Made by a program: the position numbers and the translations under genes
The notes under the pieces: generated by a model
Database searches by the model: none
Told to the model about the DNA's origin: nothing
The model's input: the letters and a program-made list of their open reading frames with translations, nothing else
Shown: positions 48,508 to 57,309 of the stretch, one piece after another
How positions within the stretch are numbered: the first letter of the stretch is position 1
How the letters are laid out: every line of letters begins with the position of its first letter
Source of the DNA: Streptomyces canus
GTDB taxonomy: Bacteria > Actinomycetota > Actinomycetes > Streptomycetales > Streptomycetaceae
Length of the DNA stretch: 64,000 nucleotides
Direction of reading: 5' to 3'
NCBI RefSeq assembly: GCF_030816965.1
Contig: NZ_JAUSYQ010000002.1
Location: forward strand, 7,492,001-7,556,000

Positions 48508-49377
48508 TCAGCTGAGAGGGGAGGAGGCCGGCAGGTTCTGGTCGGCGGCCCAGGAGGCGAGGATGCGCAGCCGCTCGTGGGTGGGGGAGCCGGGTGCGGC
48601 CGTCCAGACGGTCAGGTGCTGGTCGGGGTCGGTGTTGGCGGTCAGGGTGTCCCAGTCCAGGACGAGTTCGCCGACCCCTGGATGGTTCAGGGTCTTCGTG
48701 CCCACCGTGCGCGCGGCGACGCGGTGATCGCCCCACCATTGGGCGAACTGCTTGTCCCGCATGGACAGTTCGCCGACCAGCTCGATCAGGCGAGGATCCT
48801 CGGGATACTTCGCCGCTTCCATCCGCAGCTGTGCCACGGCGATGTGCGCCGAGGTCTTCCAGTCCGCGTACAGGGTGCGCATGGCCGGATCCGTGAAGAT
48901 GATCCGCGGGTAATTGCGGTGCTTTTCCGGGATCTGGGAGAAGTCGGTGACCAGTGCGGCCGCCAGCGCGTTCCAGGCCAGAATGTCCCCGCGCCGGCCC
49001 TGCACGATGGCCGGGGTGGCGGTGAGGTCGTCCAGGACGCGCTGCAGCTGTGGCTGGACCTTCTGCCGGCCTCGCCGCCGGGTGCGGCTGGTGGTCTTGC
49101 CGGCGAGCTGGAAGAGGTAGCCGCGCTCGTCGTCATCCAGATGCAGTACCTGGGCGAGAACGTCCAGCACGGGTGCCGACGCCTGCATACGGCCCTGTTC
49201 GAGACGGGTGTAGTAGTCGGTGCTGATGCTGGCGAGCTGGGCGACCTCCTCGCGGCGCAGCCCGGCCACCCGGCGGGGCCTGCCGGTCTCGGGCAGTCCG
49301 ACCGTGCGCGGGCTCAGCTCGGAACGGCGCTTCTTGAGGAATTCTCCCAGCTCATTGAGGGGGACGTTGGCGGTCAT
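48508..49377 (-). CDS. MmyB-type XRE-family transcriptional regulator
   Basis: A 289-residue regulator. The N-terminal XRE helix-turn-helix (about residues 5-85) has GLRREEVAQLASISTDYYTR then LEQGRMQASAPVLDVLAQVL. The C-terminal MmyB ligand-binding domain (about 95-280) has GDILAWNALAAALVTDF and HWxxHRV-like QWWGDHRVAARTVGTKTLNHPGVGELVLDW. MmyB domains bind fatty acids or similar hydrophobic ligands. It is divergent from the alcohol dehydrogenase gene and, as is usual in such pairs, probably regulates it and the following genes. ATG 49377 fits close homologues; an ATG four codons upstream (49389) is possible. Confidence 0.88.
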   Translation of the reverse strand: MTANVPLNELGEFLKKRRSELSPRTVGLPETGRPRRVAGLRREEVAQLASISTDYYTRLEQGRMQASAPVLDVLAQVLHLDDDERGYLFQLAGKTTSRTRRRGRQKVQPQLQRVLDDLTATPAIVQGRRGDILAWNALAAALVTDFSQIPEKHRNYPRIIFTDPAMRTLYADWKTSAHIAVAQLRMEAAKYPEDPRLIELVGELSMRDKQFAQWWGDHRVAARTVGTKTLNHPGVGELVLDWDTLTANTDPDQHLTVWTAAPGSPTHERLRILASWAADQNLPASSPLS

Positions 49378-49378
49378 G

Positions 49379-49452
49379 CTTCCCAGCATGACACCGATTC
49401 CACTCGGGAAAGGGGGGAGAATTTCCTCCCAGGATGTTCCTCTCCCAGGATG
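49379..49452. promoter_or_regulatory. TCCCAGNATG repeats in the regulator/dehydrogenase intergenic region
   Basis: CTTCCCAGCATG (49378-49389) and two copies of CTCCCAGGATG (49426-49436 and 49442-49452, 16 bp apart) lie between the divergent MmyB-type regulator and the alcohol dehydrogenase. Repeated words in this position are typical operators. The neighbouring regulator is the likely binder. Confidence 0.55.
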
Positions 49453-49561
49453 AATCTCTCCGCTTTTCGCACCTGCCCTCGCGTGTGAGGCTCGATATCG
49501 AGCAGCCGATTGCGATCACCGGCTGCGGCTCACCGACCCTCGCACCGAAGGAAGCATCCCC

Positions 49562-50578
49562 ATGCGCGGAGCAGTCATCTACGCCCCCGGCGACGTGCGC
49601 CTCGAGGAGCTCGACGCCCCGAAGATCATCAACCCGACCGACGCGGTGATCCGCACGGTCGCCACCTGCGTGTGCGGCTCGGACCTGTGGCCCTACCGCG
49701 GCGCGGAACCCATCGGCGACCCGCACCCGATGGGGCACGAGTACGTCGGCATCGTCGAGGAGGTTGGCAGCGAGGTCGCCAACGTCAAGCCGGGCCAGTT
49801 CGTCGTCGGGTCGTTCGCCACCTCGGACAACACCTGCGCCAACTGCCGTAACGGCTGGCAGTCCAACTGCCTGCACCGCGAGTTCATGAGCACCTGTCAG
49901 GCCGACTACGTGCGCATCCCCAACGCCCACGGCACCCTCGTCGCCACCGATGAGCACCCGGCCGGCGAACTCGTGCCGAGCCTGCTCGCCGTCTCCGACG
50001 TGATGGGTACCGGCTGGTACGCCGCCCTGGCCGCCGAGGTCAAGCCCGGATCCACCGCCGTGGTCGTCGGCGACGGAGCGGTCGGCCTGTGCGGCGTCAT
50101 CGCCGCCAAGGAGCTGGGGGCCGAACAGATCATCGCCATGAGCCGCCACGCCTCCCGGCAGAGGCTCGCCCTGGAGTTCGGCGCCACCGACATCGTCGCC
50201 GAGCGCGGCGACGAAGGCATCGCCCGCGTCAAGGACCTCACCGAAGGGATCGGCGCCGACTCCGTGCTGGAGTGCGTCGGCACCGCCGAGTCCATGCGGC
50301 AGGCCCTGAGCTCCGCCCGGCCCGGCGGCAACGTCGGCTTCGTCGGGGTCCCGCACGAGGTGGCGGTCGACGGCCAGGAACTGTTCTTCTCCCACGTGGG
50401 GCTGCGCGGCGGCCCCGCGCCCGTACGCCGCTACCTGCCCGACCTCATCGACCGCGTGCTCACCGGCCGGATCAACCCGGGCAAGGTCTTCGACCTCACC
50501 CTGCCCCTGGACCAGGTCGCCGAAGGCTACAAGGCCATGGACGAACGCCGCGCCATCAAGACCCTCCTCAAGCCCTGA
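49562..50578 (+). CDS. Zinc-dependent alcohol dehydrogenase
   Basis: A 338-residue medium-chain dehydrogenase. The catalytic zinc region has TCVCGSDLWPYRG and MGHEYVGIVEEVG, and structural-zinc cysteines are in CANCRNGWQSNC. The NAD(P) Rossmann fold is AVVVGDGAVGLCGVIAAKELGAEQ. Such enzymes oxidise alcohols or reduce aldehydes and ketones in the cytoplasm; the substrate is unknown. It is the first gene of the rightward cluster and is divergent from the MmyB-type regulator with repeat operators between them. The C-terminus (MDERRAIKTLLKP) is complete. Confidence 0.92.
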   Translation: MRGAVIYAPGDVRLEELDAPKIINPTDAVIRTVATCVCGSDLWPYRGAEPIGDPHPMGHEYVGIVEEVGSEVANVKPGQFVVGSFATSDNTCANCRNGWQSNCLHREFMSTCQADYVRIPNAHGTLVATDEHPAGELVPSLLAVSDVMGTGWYAALAAEVKPGSTAVVVGDGAVGLCGVIAAKELGAEQIIAMSRHASRQRLALEFGATDIVAERGDEGIARVKDLTEGIGADSVLECVGTAESMRQALSSARPGGNVGFVGVPHEVAVDGQELFFSHVGLRGGPAPVRRYLPDLIDRVLTGRINPGKVFDLTLPLDQVAEGYKAMDERRAIKTLLKP

Positions 50579-50666
50579 CCGTTCCTGGACAGTGAGCGGG
50601 AGGCAGTCCACACACTCGGCCTGATCGCAGGCAAGGAACGCCTCACACAAGGAACGACGAACCCCC

Positions 50667-51350
50667 ATGACGACCTTCGCACTCATCGGCGCCGGCCCCG
50701 GACTCGGGCTGGCCACCGCCCGCCGCTTCGGAACCGCCGGCCACGCCGTCGCCCTCATCGCACGCAACGCCGAGCGCCTGGAGGAGATGACCACCGAGCT
50801 GGCCCGCGACGGCATCCGGGCCCGCGGCTTCACCGCCGACGTCCTCGACATCGAGTCGCTGACCGCGGCCCTGTACGCGGCCGCGGCCGCCCTGGGGCCC
50901 ATCGAGATCCTCCAGTACAGCCCGGTGCCCCGCGCCGACTTCATGAAGCAGGTTCTCGACACCGGCGCCGACGACCTCGACGCGCCGCTCGCCTTCTCCG
51001 TCAAGGGCCCGGTCACCGCGGTGAACGCCGTCCTGCCCGGCATGCGCGAACTCGGCCGCGGCACTCTGCTGTTCGTCAACGGCGGCAGCGCCGTACGCCC
51101 CAACCCGAACGTCGCCGGCACCTCGATCGCCTTCGCCGCCGAAAGCGCCTACGCCCGCATGCTCCACGACACGCTCGCCCCGGAGAACATCCACGCCGCC
51201 CAGCTGATCATCCCCGGCGCCATCCGGCCCGACGCCGAGCACAGCAGCCCCGATGTGCTGGCGCAGCGGCTCTACGACATCCACCAGCAGCGGGACGGCT
51301 TCCGCCACTACTCCGAGCCCCTGCCCGACCAGCCACTGGGCGACCTGTGA
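50667..51350 (+). CDS. SDR-family protein lacking the catalytic Tyr-Lys
   Basis: A 227-residue Rossmann protein with the SDR cofactor loop ALIGAGPGLGLATARRFG. The usual active-site YxxxK is absent: after the strand LLFVNGGSA the segment reads GTSIAFAAESAYARML, with no Tyr-Lys pair at the expected spacing. It may be a non-catalytic NAD(P)-binding protein or an atypical reductase. It starts 88 bp after the dehydrogenase, and its stop overlaps the GTG of the next gene. Confidence 0.85.
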   Translation: MTTFALIGAGPGLGLATARRFGTAGHAVALIARNAERLEEMTTELARDGIRARGFTADVLDIESLTAALYAAAAALGPIEILQYSPVPRADFMKQVLDTGADDLDAPLAFSVKGPVTAVNAVLPGMRELGRGTLLFVNGGSAVRPNPNVAGTSIAFAAESAYARMLHDTLAPENIHAAQLIIPGAIRPDAEHSSPDVLAQRLYDIHQQRDGFRHYSEPLPDQPLGDL

Positions 51351-51883
51351 ATCCCGTACCCCTTCGCGCCTTCACCCGTGGAGTCCCGGCCGCCGCCCTG
51401 CTGCTCGTGGTCACCGCCTGCACGAGCCATTCCCCGGCCGCCTCCGGCTCCGCGTCGCCACAGGCTTCGACATCTCCGGCCGCCACCACATCACCCGCCA
51501 GGACAACCGCCATGAACATCCGGCTCACGCTCAACGGCCACACCATCGCCGCCACGCTGAACGACAGCGCCACCGCCCGGGACTTCGCCGCCCAGCTCCC
51601 GCTCACCTTGTCGCTGCGCGACTTCCACCAGGCCGAGAAGATCGCCGACCTGCCGCGAAAGCTGTCCATCTCCGGAGCCCCGGAGGGCGCTGACCCCGAA
51701 GTCGGTGACCTGGCGTACTACGCGCCCTGGAACCAGCTCGCCACCTACTACCGCGAGGCCCCCTACGCGGCCGGACTGGTCCCCCTCGGGCGCATGGCCC
51801 AGGGCGGCGTCGAGCAGCTCGCCACCGCCGACGAGATCACCATCGACGTCGCGCCGGGCGAGGGCCACCGCTCAGGGCGCTGA
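51347..51883 (+). CDS. Cyclophilin-like-fold lipoprotein
   Basis: A 178-residue protein. A lipoprotein signal ends LLLVVTAC (lipid-modified cysteine near residue 25), followed by a Ser/Ala/Thr/Pro linker. The cyclophilin-like domain (about residues 56-175) contains MNIRLTLNGHTIAATLNDSA, LPLTLSLRDFH, and GDLAYYAPWNQLATYYREAP. Many free-standing homologues start at that internal Met, so the lipoprotein part is an added anchor. The GTG start overlaps the SDR stop. The function of this fold in redox clusters is unknown. Confidence 0.85.
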   Translation: MNPVPLRAFTRGVPAAALLLVVTACTSHSPAASGSASPQASTSPAATTSPARTTAMNIRLTLNGHTIAATLNDSATARDFAAQLPLTLSLRDFHQAEKIADLPRKLSISGAPEGADPEVGDLAYYAPWNQLATYYREAPYAAGLVPLGRMAQGGVEQLATADEITIDVAPGEGHRSGR

Positions 51884-51949
51884 GCCGGCCGGGCTCGCCA
51901 CACGGGATACCACGTTCCCCCGATTTCCATGCAAGGAGAGACCACACCC

Positions 51950-53200
51950 ATGCCTTCCGCGTCCGGGACCACCCCCGGCAGGCTTCCCTTCGTCGTCTGG
52001 GTGCTCGCCGCCGGCACGTTCCTGATGGGGACCACCGAGTTCGTCGTCGCCGGCCTGCTGCCGGAGCTGGCCGCTGACCTCGGAGTCAGCGTCTCCCACG
52101 CCGGGCTGCTGATCACCGCCTTCGCCATCGGCATGATCATCGGCGCGCCCACCATGGCCATGGCGACGCTGCGTCTTCCTCAGCGCCAGACGCTCATCCT
52201 GGCCCTGTCCGTGTTCTGCCTCGGACATCTGGTGGCCGCCCTCAGCACGTCCTTCACCGTCGTTCTCATGGCCCGCGTCGTCACGGCCCTGGCCACCGGA
52301 GCGTTCTGGTCCGTCGGCTTCGTCGTCGCCACCACCGCTGCCGGACGGGGCAACGCCACCCGCGCCACCGGCGTCATGATCGGGGGCCTGACCCTGGCCA
52401 ACGTCGTCGGCGTGCCGATCGGCTCCTTCGCCGGCCAGTTCATCGGCTGGCGCGGCCCCTTCTGGGCCCTGGCCGTCCTCTCCGGACTTGCCGCCGTCTT
52501 CATCGGCCGCTTCATCCCGGCCCGGGAGCAGCGCGTCGAGGTGTCCCTCCGGGCCGAGGTCCGGGCTCTGCGGCAGGGCCGGCTGTGGCTGGCGCTCGGC
52601 GCCGCGATGCTGATCATGGGTGGTGTCCTGGCGACGTACACCTATGTCACGCCGCTGCTGACCGACCGCGCAGGGATCCCCGCAGGTGCCGTACCGCTCG
52701 TCCTCATCGCCTTCGGATTCGGCGCCCTGGGGGGCACCACCACGGGAGGCCGCCTGGGCGACCGGCGTCCGATGGTCACCACCCTCACCGCCGCGGCGGC
52801 CACCGCTCTGGTCCTGCTGCTGATGATCCCGCTGTCCGGAAACCCGGTGACGGCCACCCTCCTCGTCTTCCTCATGGGCCTGACCGGATTCACCGTCAAC
52901 CCGGTGGTCACCGCCCTCGCCATGCGCTTCGCCGGCGACGCGCCCACCCTCACCTCGGCGTTGACCACGTCCGCCTTCAACACGGGTATCGCCGCCGGTT
53001 CGCTGATCGCCGGTACGGCCCTGGACTCCTCCCTCGGCCTGACCGGCCCGCCCCTGGTCGGCACCGTCATCGCCGCCCTGACCCTCGTCCCGCTGATCGC
53101 TCTCGCCGTCAGCGACGCATCACGCAGGACGCGGATCGTCGCCCGGCGCACCGCCCCCGCCCGACGCGAGGAGCCCGCGCAGGAGCCGTCGCAGCTCTGA
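51950..53200 (+). CDS. MFS transporter, DHA1/AraJ-type exporter
   Basis: A 416-residue transporter with 12 membrane segments, beginning with FVVWVLAAGTFLMGTTEFVVAGLLPELAADLGVS (the DHA1 signature start, shown in part). It has loop GGRLGDRRP in the second half and a basic cytoplasmic tail. Relatives export sugars, drugs or small metabolites. AAGGAGAG lies ten bases before ATG 51950; an ATG seven codons earlier overlaps that ribosome site and is unlikely. The truncated MFS fragment at 48186-48347 is closely related. Confidence 0.9.
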   Translation: MPSASGTTPGRLPFVVWVLAAGTFLMGTTEFVVAGLLPELAADLGVSVSHAGLLITAFAIGMIIGAPTMAMATLRLPQRQTLILALSVFCLGHLVAALSTSFTVVLMARVVTALATGAFWSVGFVVATTAAGRGNATRATGVMIGGLTLANVVGVPIGSFAGQFIGWRGPFWALAVLSGLAAVFIGRFIPAREQRVEVSLRAEVRALRQGRLWLALGAAMLIMGGVLATYTYVTPLLTDRAGIPAGAVPLVLIAFGFGALGGTTTGGRLGDRRPMVTTLTAAAATALVLLLMIPLSGNPVTATLLVFLMGLTGFTVNPVVTALAMRFAGDAPTLTSALTTSAFNTGIAAGSLIAGTALDSSLGLTGPPLVGTVIAALTLVPLIALAVSDASRRTRIVARRTAPARREEPAQEPSQL

Positions 53201-53267
53201 CTCGAGCCCGGAGCAGCGTACGGCGGACATACCCGGCCACGTACCGGCAAGCGAGAGGACTCTGCCC

Positions 53268-54130
53268 ATGACCGTGAGCAACGCGACCTGCACCGGCAAG
53301 GTGGCCTTCGTGACCGGAGCCGGCTCCGGCATCGGCCGCACCACCGCCGTCGCCTTCGCCCGCGCGGGCGCCCGCGTCGCCCTCGCCGACCTCTCCGCGG
53401 ACGGACTGCGGGAGACCGCACGGTCGTCGAGGAAGCGGGCGGCCGGGCACTGGCCCTCACCTGCGACGTCACCAGTGAAGACGACGTCACGTCGGCCCTG
53501 GGCGACACCGTCCAGGCGTTCGGACGACTGGACGCGGCGTTCAACAACGCCGGCGTCGAGCAGCCGGTCACGCCGGCCCCGGACATCGCGAAGGACGAGT
53601 GGGACCGTGTCGTCGGGGTCAGCCTGACCGGGATGTTCCTCTGTATGAAGCATCAGATCCCCCTCATGCTCCGGCAGGGGGGCGGCGCGATCGTCAACGC
53701 CTCGTCAGGCGCCGGCGTCAAGGGTTTCAAGGGACAGGCGGCCTACGCCGCGGCCAAGCACGGCGTCATCGGCCCGACCCGCTCCATCGCCCTCGACCAC
53801 GCGGCATCCAACATCCGCGTCAACGCCGTGTGCCCCGGCATCATCGACACCGAGATGATCCAGCGCTTCGCCGCAAGCACACCCGGAGGACGGGACGCCC
53901 TGATCGCGGAAGAGCCCATCGGACGCCTCGGCACGCCGGACGAGATCGCCGCCGCCGTGCTCTGGCTCTGCTCGGACGCCGCGTCCTTCGCCGCCGGCCA
54001 CGCCCTGGTCGTCGACGGCGGCCAGACCGTCCGACCGCGGACCGGCGACGCCCTGCCGCGAGCCCGTCCAGGCGGCCCCGACACAGTCGCACCGCGACAC
54101 CGCCGTACTCGAAGGGACAACACCACATGA
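53268..54130 (+). pseudogene. SDR-family oxidoreductase, frameshifted
   Basis: ATG 53268 opens a classical SDR (KVAFVTGAGSGIGRTTAVAF). After LRETAR near 53421 the frame fails, and the continuation VVEEAGGRALALTCDVTSED lies one frame over. There CGG-GTC would be expected but one G is missing. The second frame is complete to the stop at 54128-54130, with NNAG, the catalytic Ser in NASSGAG, Tyr-Lys in AYAAAKHG and VVDGGQTV, plus an unusual tail of about 36 residues. The next SDR starts inside its stop (ATGA). Either a pseudogene or a single-base sequence error in a G run. Confidence 0.8.
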
Positions 54131-54894
54131 ACCCCACATACGAATTCACCGGCCAGGTCGCCTTCGTCACCGGCGCCGGCGCCGGTATGGGCCTGGCGAC
54201 CGCCCGCGCGTTCGCCGCCTCCGGAGCCGCCGTCGCCCTCACCGACATCGACGAGGCGGCCCTGAACGCGGCCGCGAAGGAACTCACCGACGCCGGCCAC
54301 CAGGCCCTCGCCCTCACGTGTGACGTCAGCGACGAGGACCAGGTCGCCGCCGCCGTCGACCGGACCGTGGAGACCTTCGGCCGCCTCGACATGGCCTACA
54401 ACAACGCCGGCATCCAGATCCCGCCCAGCGACGCCGCCGACGAACCCGCCGAGAGGTTCGACCGCGTCAACGCCGTCAACCTCCGCGGCGTGTGGGCCTG
54501 CATGAAGCACGAACTGCGGCACATGCGCGCACAGGACAGCGGCGCGATCGTCAACTGCTCCTCCCTGGGCGGCCTGGTCGGTCTCCCCGGCCGCGCCTCC
54601 TACCACGCCTCCAAACACGGCGTGATCGGCCTGACCACCAGCGCCGCCCTTGAATACGCCCCGCGCGGCATCCGCATCAACGCCGTCTGTCCCGGCACCA
54701 TCGACACCCCCATGGTCAGCGACATGATCGCCAAGGGAGAACTCGACCGCGCCGAGGCCGAGGCCGACCAGCCCGTCAACCGGCTCGGCACCGCCGAGGA
54801 GATCGCCCAGGCGGTCCTGTGGCTGTGCAGCCCCGGAGCGGGCTTCGTCATCGGCGTCGCCCTCCCCGTGGACGGCGGCTACGTCGCCCGCTAG
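54127..54894 (+). CDS. Classical SDR oxidoreductase
   Basis: A 255-residue classical short-chain dehydrogenase/reductase. It has the cofactor loop VTGAGAGMGLATARAF, acidic ALTDID (NAD preference), NNAG, catalytic Ser in NCSSLGG, Tyr-Lys in SYHASKHG, and PVDGGYVA at the end. It resembles glucose-1-dehydrogenase or 3-oxoacyl reductase-like SDRs; the substrate is unknown. The ATG overlaps the stop of the frameshifted SDR, so the two were coupled. They are about half identical by eye and look like an ancient tandem duplication. Confidence 0.92.
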   Translation: MNPTYEFTGQVAFVTGAGAGMGLATARAFAASGAAVALTDIDEAALNAAAKELTDAGHQALALTCDVSDEDQVAAAVDRTVETFGRLDMAYNNAGIQIPPSDAADEPAERFDRVNAVNLRGVWACMKHELRHMRAQDSGAIVNCSSLGGLVGLPGRASYHASKHGVIGLTTSAALEYAPRGIRINAVCPGTIDTPMVSDMIAKGELDRAEAEADQPVNRLGTAEEIAQAVLWLCSPGAGFVIGVALPVDGGYVAR

Positions 54895-54929
54895 AAACAG
54901 CCCCCCACGAAAGAGAGCAGAGAGAGATC

Positions 54930-55343
54930 ATGGAATTCATCAAGCAGCAGCCCAGCAGCAAGGCCCCGGCGGACTGGTTCACCGGCGACGTGTGGTGGGA
55001 CGTCATCGTGGCCGGACAGGCCCCGTCCAGGATGCGCGCCAACCTGGTCCGCTTCTCGCCGGGCGCCCGCACCAACTGGCACTCCCACGCTGTGGGCCAG
55101 ACCCTGCACGTCGTTTCCGGCATCGCCCTGATCGGTACCCGGGACGGCACCGTCTTCGAGGCCCACCCCGGCGAGACCGTCGCCTGCCCGCCGAACGAGG
55201 AGCACTGGCACGGCGCCGCCCCCGACCGGTTCATGGAACACATCGCCCTGTGGGAGGGCACGGACGACGGCACCCCCGAGACCGCCTGGGCCGAGCCGGT
55301 CACCGACCAGCAGTACACCGGCTCCCGCACCCGCAACCGGTAG
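54930..55343 (+). CDS. Cupin-domain protein
   Basis: A 137-residue single cupin: motif 1 in GARTNWHSHAVGQTLHVVSG (two His and Gln/His metal ligands), motif 2 in GETVACPPNEEHWHGAAPD. Small cupins of this type bind a divalent metal and often act with SDRs or carboxymuconolactone decarboxylase-like enzymes. The substrate is unknown. It is 36 bp after the SDR in the same direction and is the last gene of the redox cluster. AGAGAG before the ATG is a modest ribosome-binding site. Confidence 0.9.
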   Translation: MEFIKQQPSSKAPADWFTGDVWWDVIVAGQAPSRMRANLVRFSPGARTNWHSHAVGQTLHVVSGIALIGTRDGTVFEAHPGETVACPPNEEHWHGAAPDRFMEHIALWEGTDDGTPETAWAEPVTDQQYTGSRTRNR

Positions 55344-55665
55344 TCCCGGCCCCCCGATCACGCAGGCCAGGCCGACTCAGGACGTCGCGGGCCCCGGACG
55401 TGTCCACGACCGGGGCGACGCGGCTCCGCCCTGCCGCATCCCGCGCGAAAGTGCCCCCGATGACGTCGGCCACTCGCTCCTGACGGAGCGTAAAGGGGGA
55501 GGAAAGTCTCCCTGCCACGAGCGTTGCCGGTGGTGCGAGACTCCCGGGGTGAGCGATCGCCGCCGCCGAAGCGCGCGGTTGCCCGATTCCCCGCGGTGAC
55601 GACGATCCAGACTCCCGTCCCGCTGTTGTGTACGGCCGATCCGTCAGCGATACGAAGGCGTACGT
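55344..55665. other. 322-bp intergenic region before the aldehyde oxidoreductase operon
   Basis: It holds a small hairpin (CGCTCC-TGAC-GGAGCG, 55475-55490) that might end the redox cluster transcript, and presumably the promoter of the molybdoenzyme operon. No credible gene was seen. Confidence 0.4.
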
Positions 55666-56316
55666 ATGTCAACCGAACTCCCCGAACCTGCCGCTCCACC
55701 CCCCACCGGAGCCGACGAGTCCTCCCCGGCGCCCACCCGGCGCACGTTCATCGCCACCAGCACCGCGGTCGGTGGTGCCGTCGTCGCGGGCGGCGTGATC
55801 GGAGGCACCTTCCTCGCCGACCCGGAGGAAGCGACGGCCGCCGAGAGGCCGCCGTCCAGTCGTGTCTCCCTGACGGTCAACGGCACCCGCCATACCGTGA
55901 CGGTCGACAACCGCACCTCACTGCTGGACCTGCTCCGCGAGCACCTCGGCCTCACGGGCTCCAAGAAGGGCTGCAACGCCGGGGCCTGCGGGGCGTGCAC
56001 GGTCCTGGTCGACGGGCAGCGGCACAACGCCTGCCTGACGCTCGCGGTGCGTCTGGAGGGGGCCGACGTCACCACGATCGAGGGCCTGGCCGAGGGCGAT
56101 CGACTTCACCCGCTGCAACAGGCGTTCATCGATCAGGACGCCTTCCAGTGCGGCTACTGCACCCCCGGACAGATCGTCTCCGGTGTCGGCTGCATCCAGG
56201 AGGGCCACACCGACTCGCCGGAGGAGATCCGGGAGTGGATGAGCGGCAACATCTGCCGCTGCGGCTGCTACGTCAAGATCGTGCGCGCGGTGGAGCAGAC
56301 CGCGGGCCGGAAGTGA
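55666..56316 (+). CDS. paoA: Tat-exported [2Fe-2S] subunit of aldehyde oxidoreductase
   Basis: A 216-residue iron-sulfur subunit. A Tat signal lies at residues 24-60 (TRRTFIATS twin arginine, then a hydrophobic VGGAVVAGGVIGG). The plant-type [2Fe-2S] domain has GCNAGACGACTVLVDG, and the second [2Fe-2S] domain has QCGYCTPGQ and CRCGCYVKI. It passes electrons from the molybdenum centre. The Tat signal indicates that the whole folded complex is exported on this subunit, as with E. coli PaoABC. It is the first of four genes (FeS, FAD, Mo, XdhC-like). Confidence 0.92.
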   Translation: MSTELPEPAAPPPTGADESSPAPTRRTFIATSTAVGGAVVAGGVIGGTFLADPEEATAAERPPSSRVSLTVNGTRHTVTVDNRTSLLDLLREHLGLTGSKKGCNAGACGACTVLVDGQRHNACLTLAVRLEGADVTTIEGLAEGDRLHPLQQAFIDQDAFQCGYCTPGQIVSGVGCIQEGHTDSPEEIREWMSGNICRCGCYVKIVRAVEQTAGRK

Positions 56317-56328
56317 GGATCGGCCGCC

Positions 56329-57309
56329 ATGCATCCCTTCTCCTACACCCGGGCTTCCGACACCCGTGAAGCCCTCAACGCCGGTCGCCGGGGCGGGCGT
56401 TACATCGCCGGGGGCACCACCTTGGTCGACCTCATGCGTGAGACCGTCGAACGCCCCGAGACGCTCGTCGACATCAGCGGCCTGCCGCTGAGCGAGATCA
56501 CCGTCACCGAGCGCGGGGGCCTGCGCGTCGGCGCCCTGGTGACCATGTCCGAGGCCGCCGCCCACGCGAAGGTGCGCACCCTGTATCCCGTCGTCTCCGA
56601 GGCGCTGGAGCTGAGCGCGTCGGCCCAGCTGCGGAACATGGCGACCATCGGCGGCAACATCATGCAGCGCACCCGCTGCACGTACTTCCGGGACGTCACC
56701 GCCGACTGCAACAAGCGCGAGCCCGGCTCCGGTTGCGCCGCGCTGCAGGGCGTCAACCGCACGCACGCCATCCTCGGGACCTCCGACGATTGCGTGGCCA
56801 CGCACCCGTCCGATGCCGCCGTGGCCTTCGCCGCCCTGGAGGCCCGGGTGCACCTGCTGGGTCCGGACGGGGCACGCCACATCCCCTTCTCCGACTTCCT
56901 GTTGCGGCCCGGCAGTACCCCACAACGCGAACAGGCCCTGCGTAAAGGCGAGTTGATCACGGCGGTCGAGATCCCCGCTCTTCCGCGTCCGCTCAGGTCC
57001 GGCTACCTGAAGGTGCGGGACCGGCAGTCCTACGAGTTCGCCCTGACGTCGGCGGCCGTCGCGCTGCACGTACGCGGTGGGGTGATCCGCGAGGCCAAGG
57101 TCGCCGCCGGGGGCGTGGGCACGGTGCCCTGGAAGCTGCCCGCCGTCGAGCAGCACCTCCTCGGTGAACGCCCCTCGGGGGCCCTCTGGTCGGCCGCTGC
57201 CGCGAAGGCGGCGGACGGCGCCCGTCCCCTGCAGCACAACCGCTTCAAGGTCGAGCTGCTCAAGCGCACTGTCGCACGCCAGCTGCGCGTCGTAGGAGGT
57301 ACCAAGTGA
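56329..57309 (+). CDS. paoB: FAD-binding subunit of aldehyde oxidoreductase
   Basis: A 326-residue CO-dehydrogenase-type flavoprotein. The FAD loops are AGGTTLVDLM and TIGGNIMQRTRC. As in E. coli PaoB, an insert with cysteines (RCTYFRDVTADCNKREPGSG then C) probably binds a [4Fe-4S] cluster. The C-terminal domain is CO_deh_flav_C. It has no signal peptide of its own. It lies 12 bp after the Fe-S gene and overlaps the Mo subunit gene (GTG inside its stop). Confidence 0.92.
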   Translation: MHPFSYTRASDTREALNAGRRGGRYIAGGTTLVDLMRETVERPETLVDISGLPLSEITVTERGGLRVGALVTMSEAAAHAKVRTLYPVVSEALELSASAQLRNMATIGGNIMQRTRCTYFRDVTADCNKREPGSGCAALQGVNRTHAILGTSDDCVATHPSDAAVAFAALEARVHLLGPDGARHIPFSDFLLRPGSTPQREQALRKGELITAVEIPALPRPLRSGYLKVRDRQSYEFALTSAAVALHVRGGVIREAKVAAGGVGTVPWKLPAVEQHLLGERPSGALWSAAAAKAADGARPLQHNRFKVELLKRTVARQLRVVGGTK

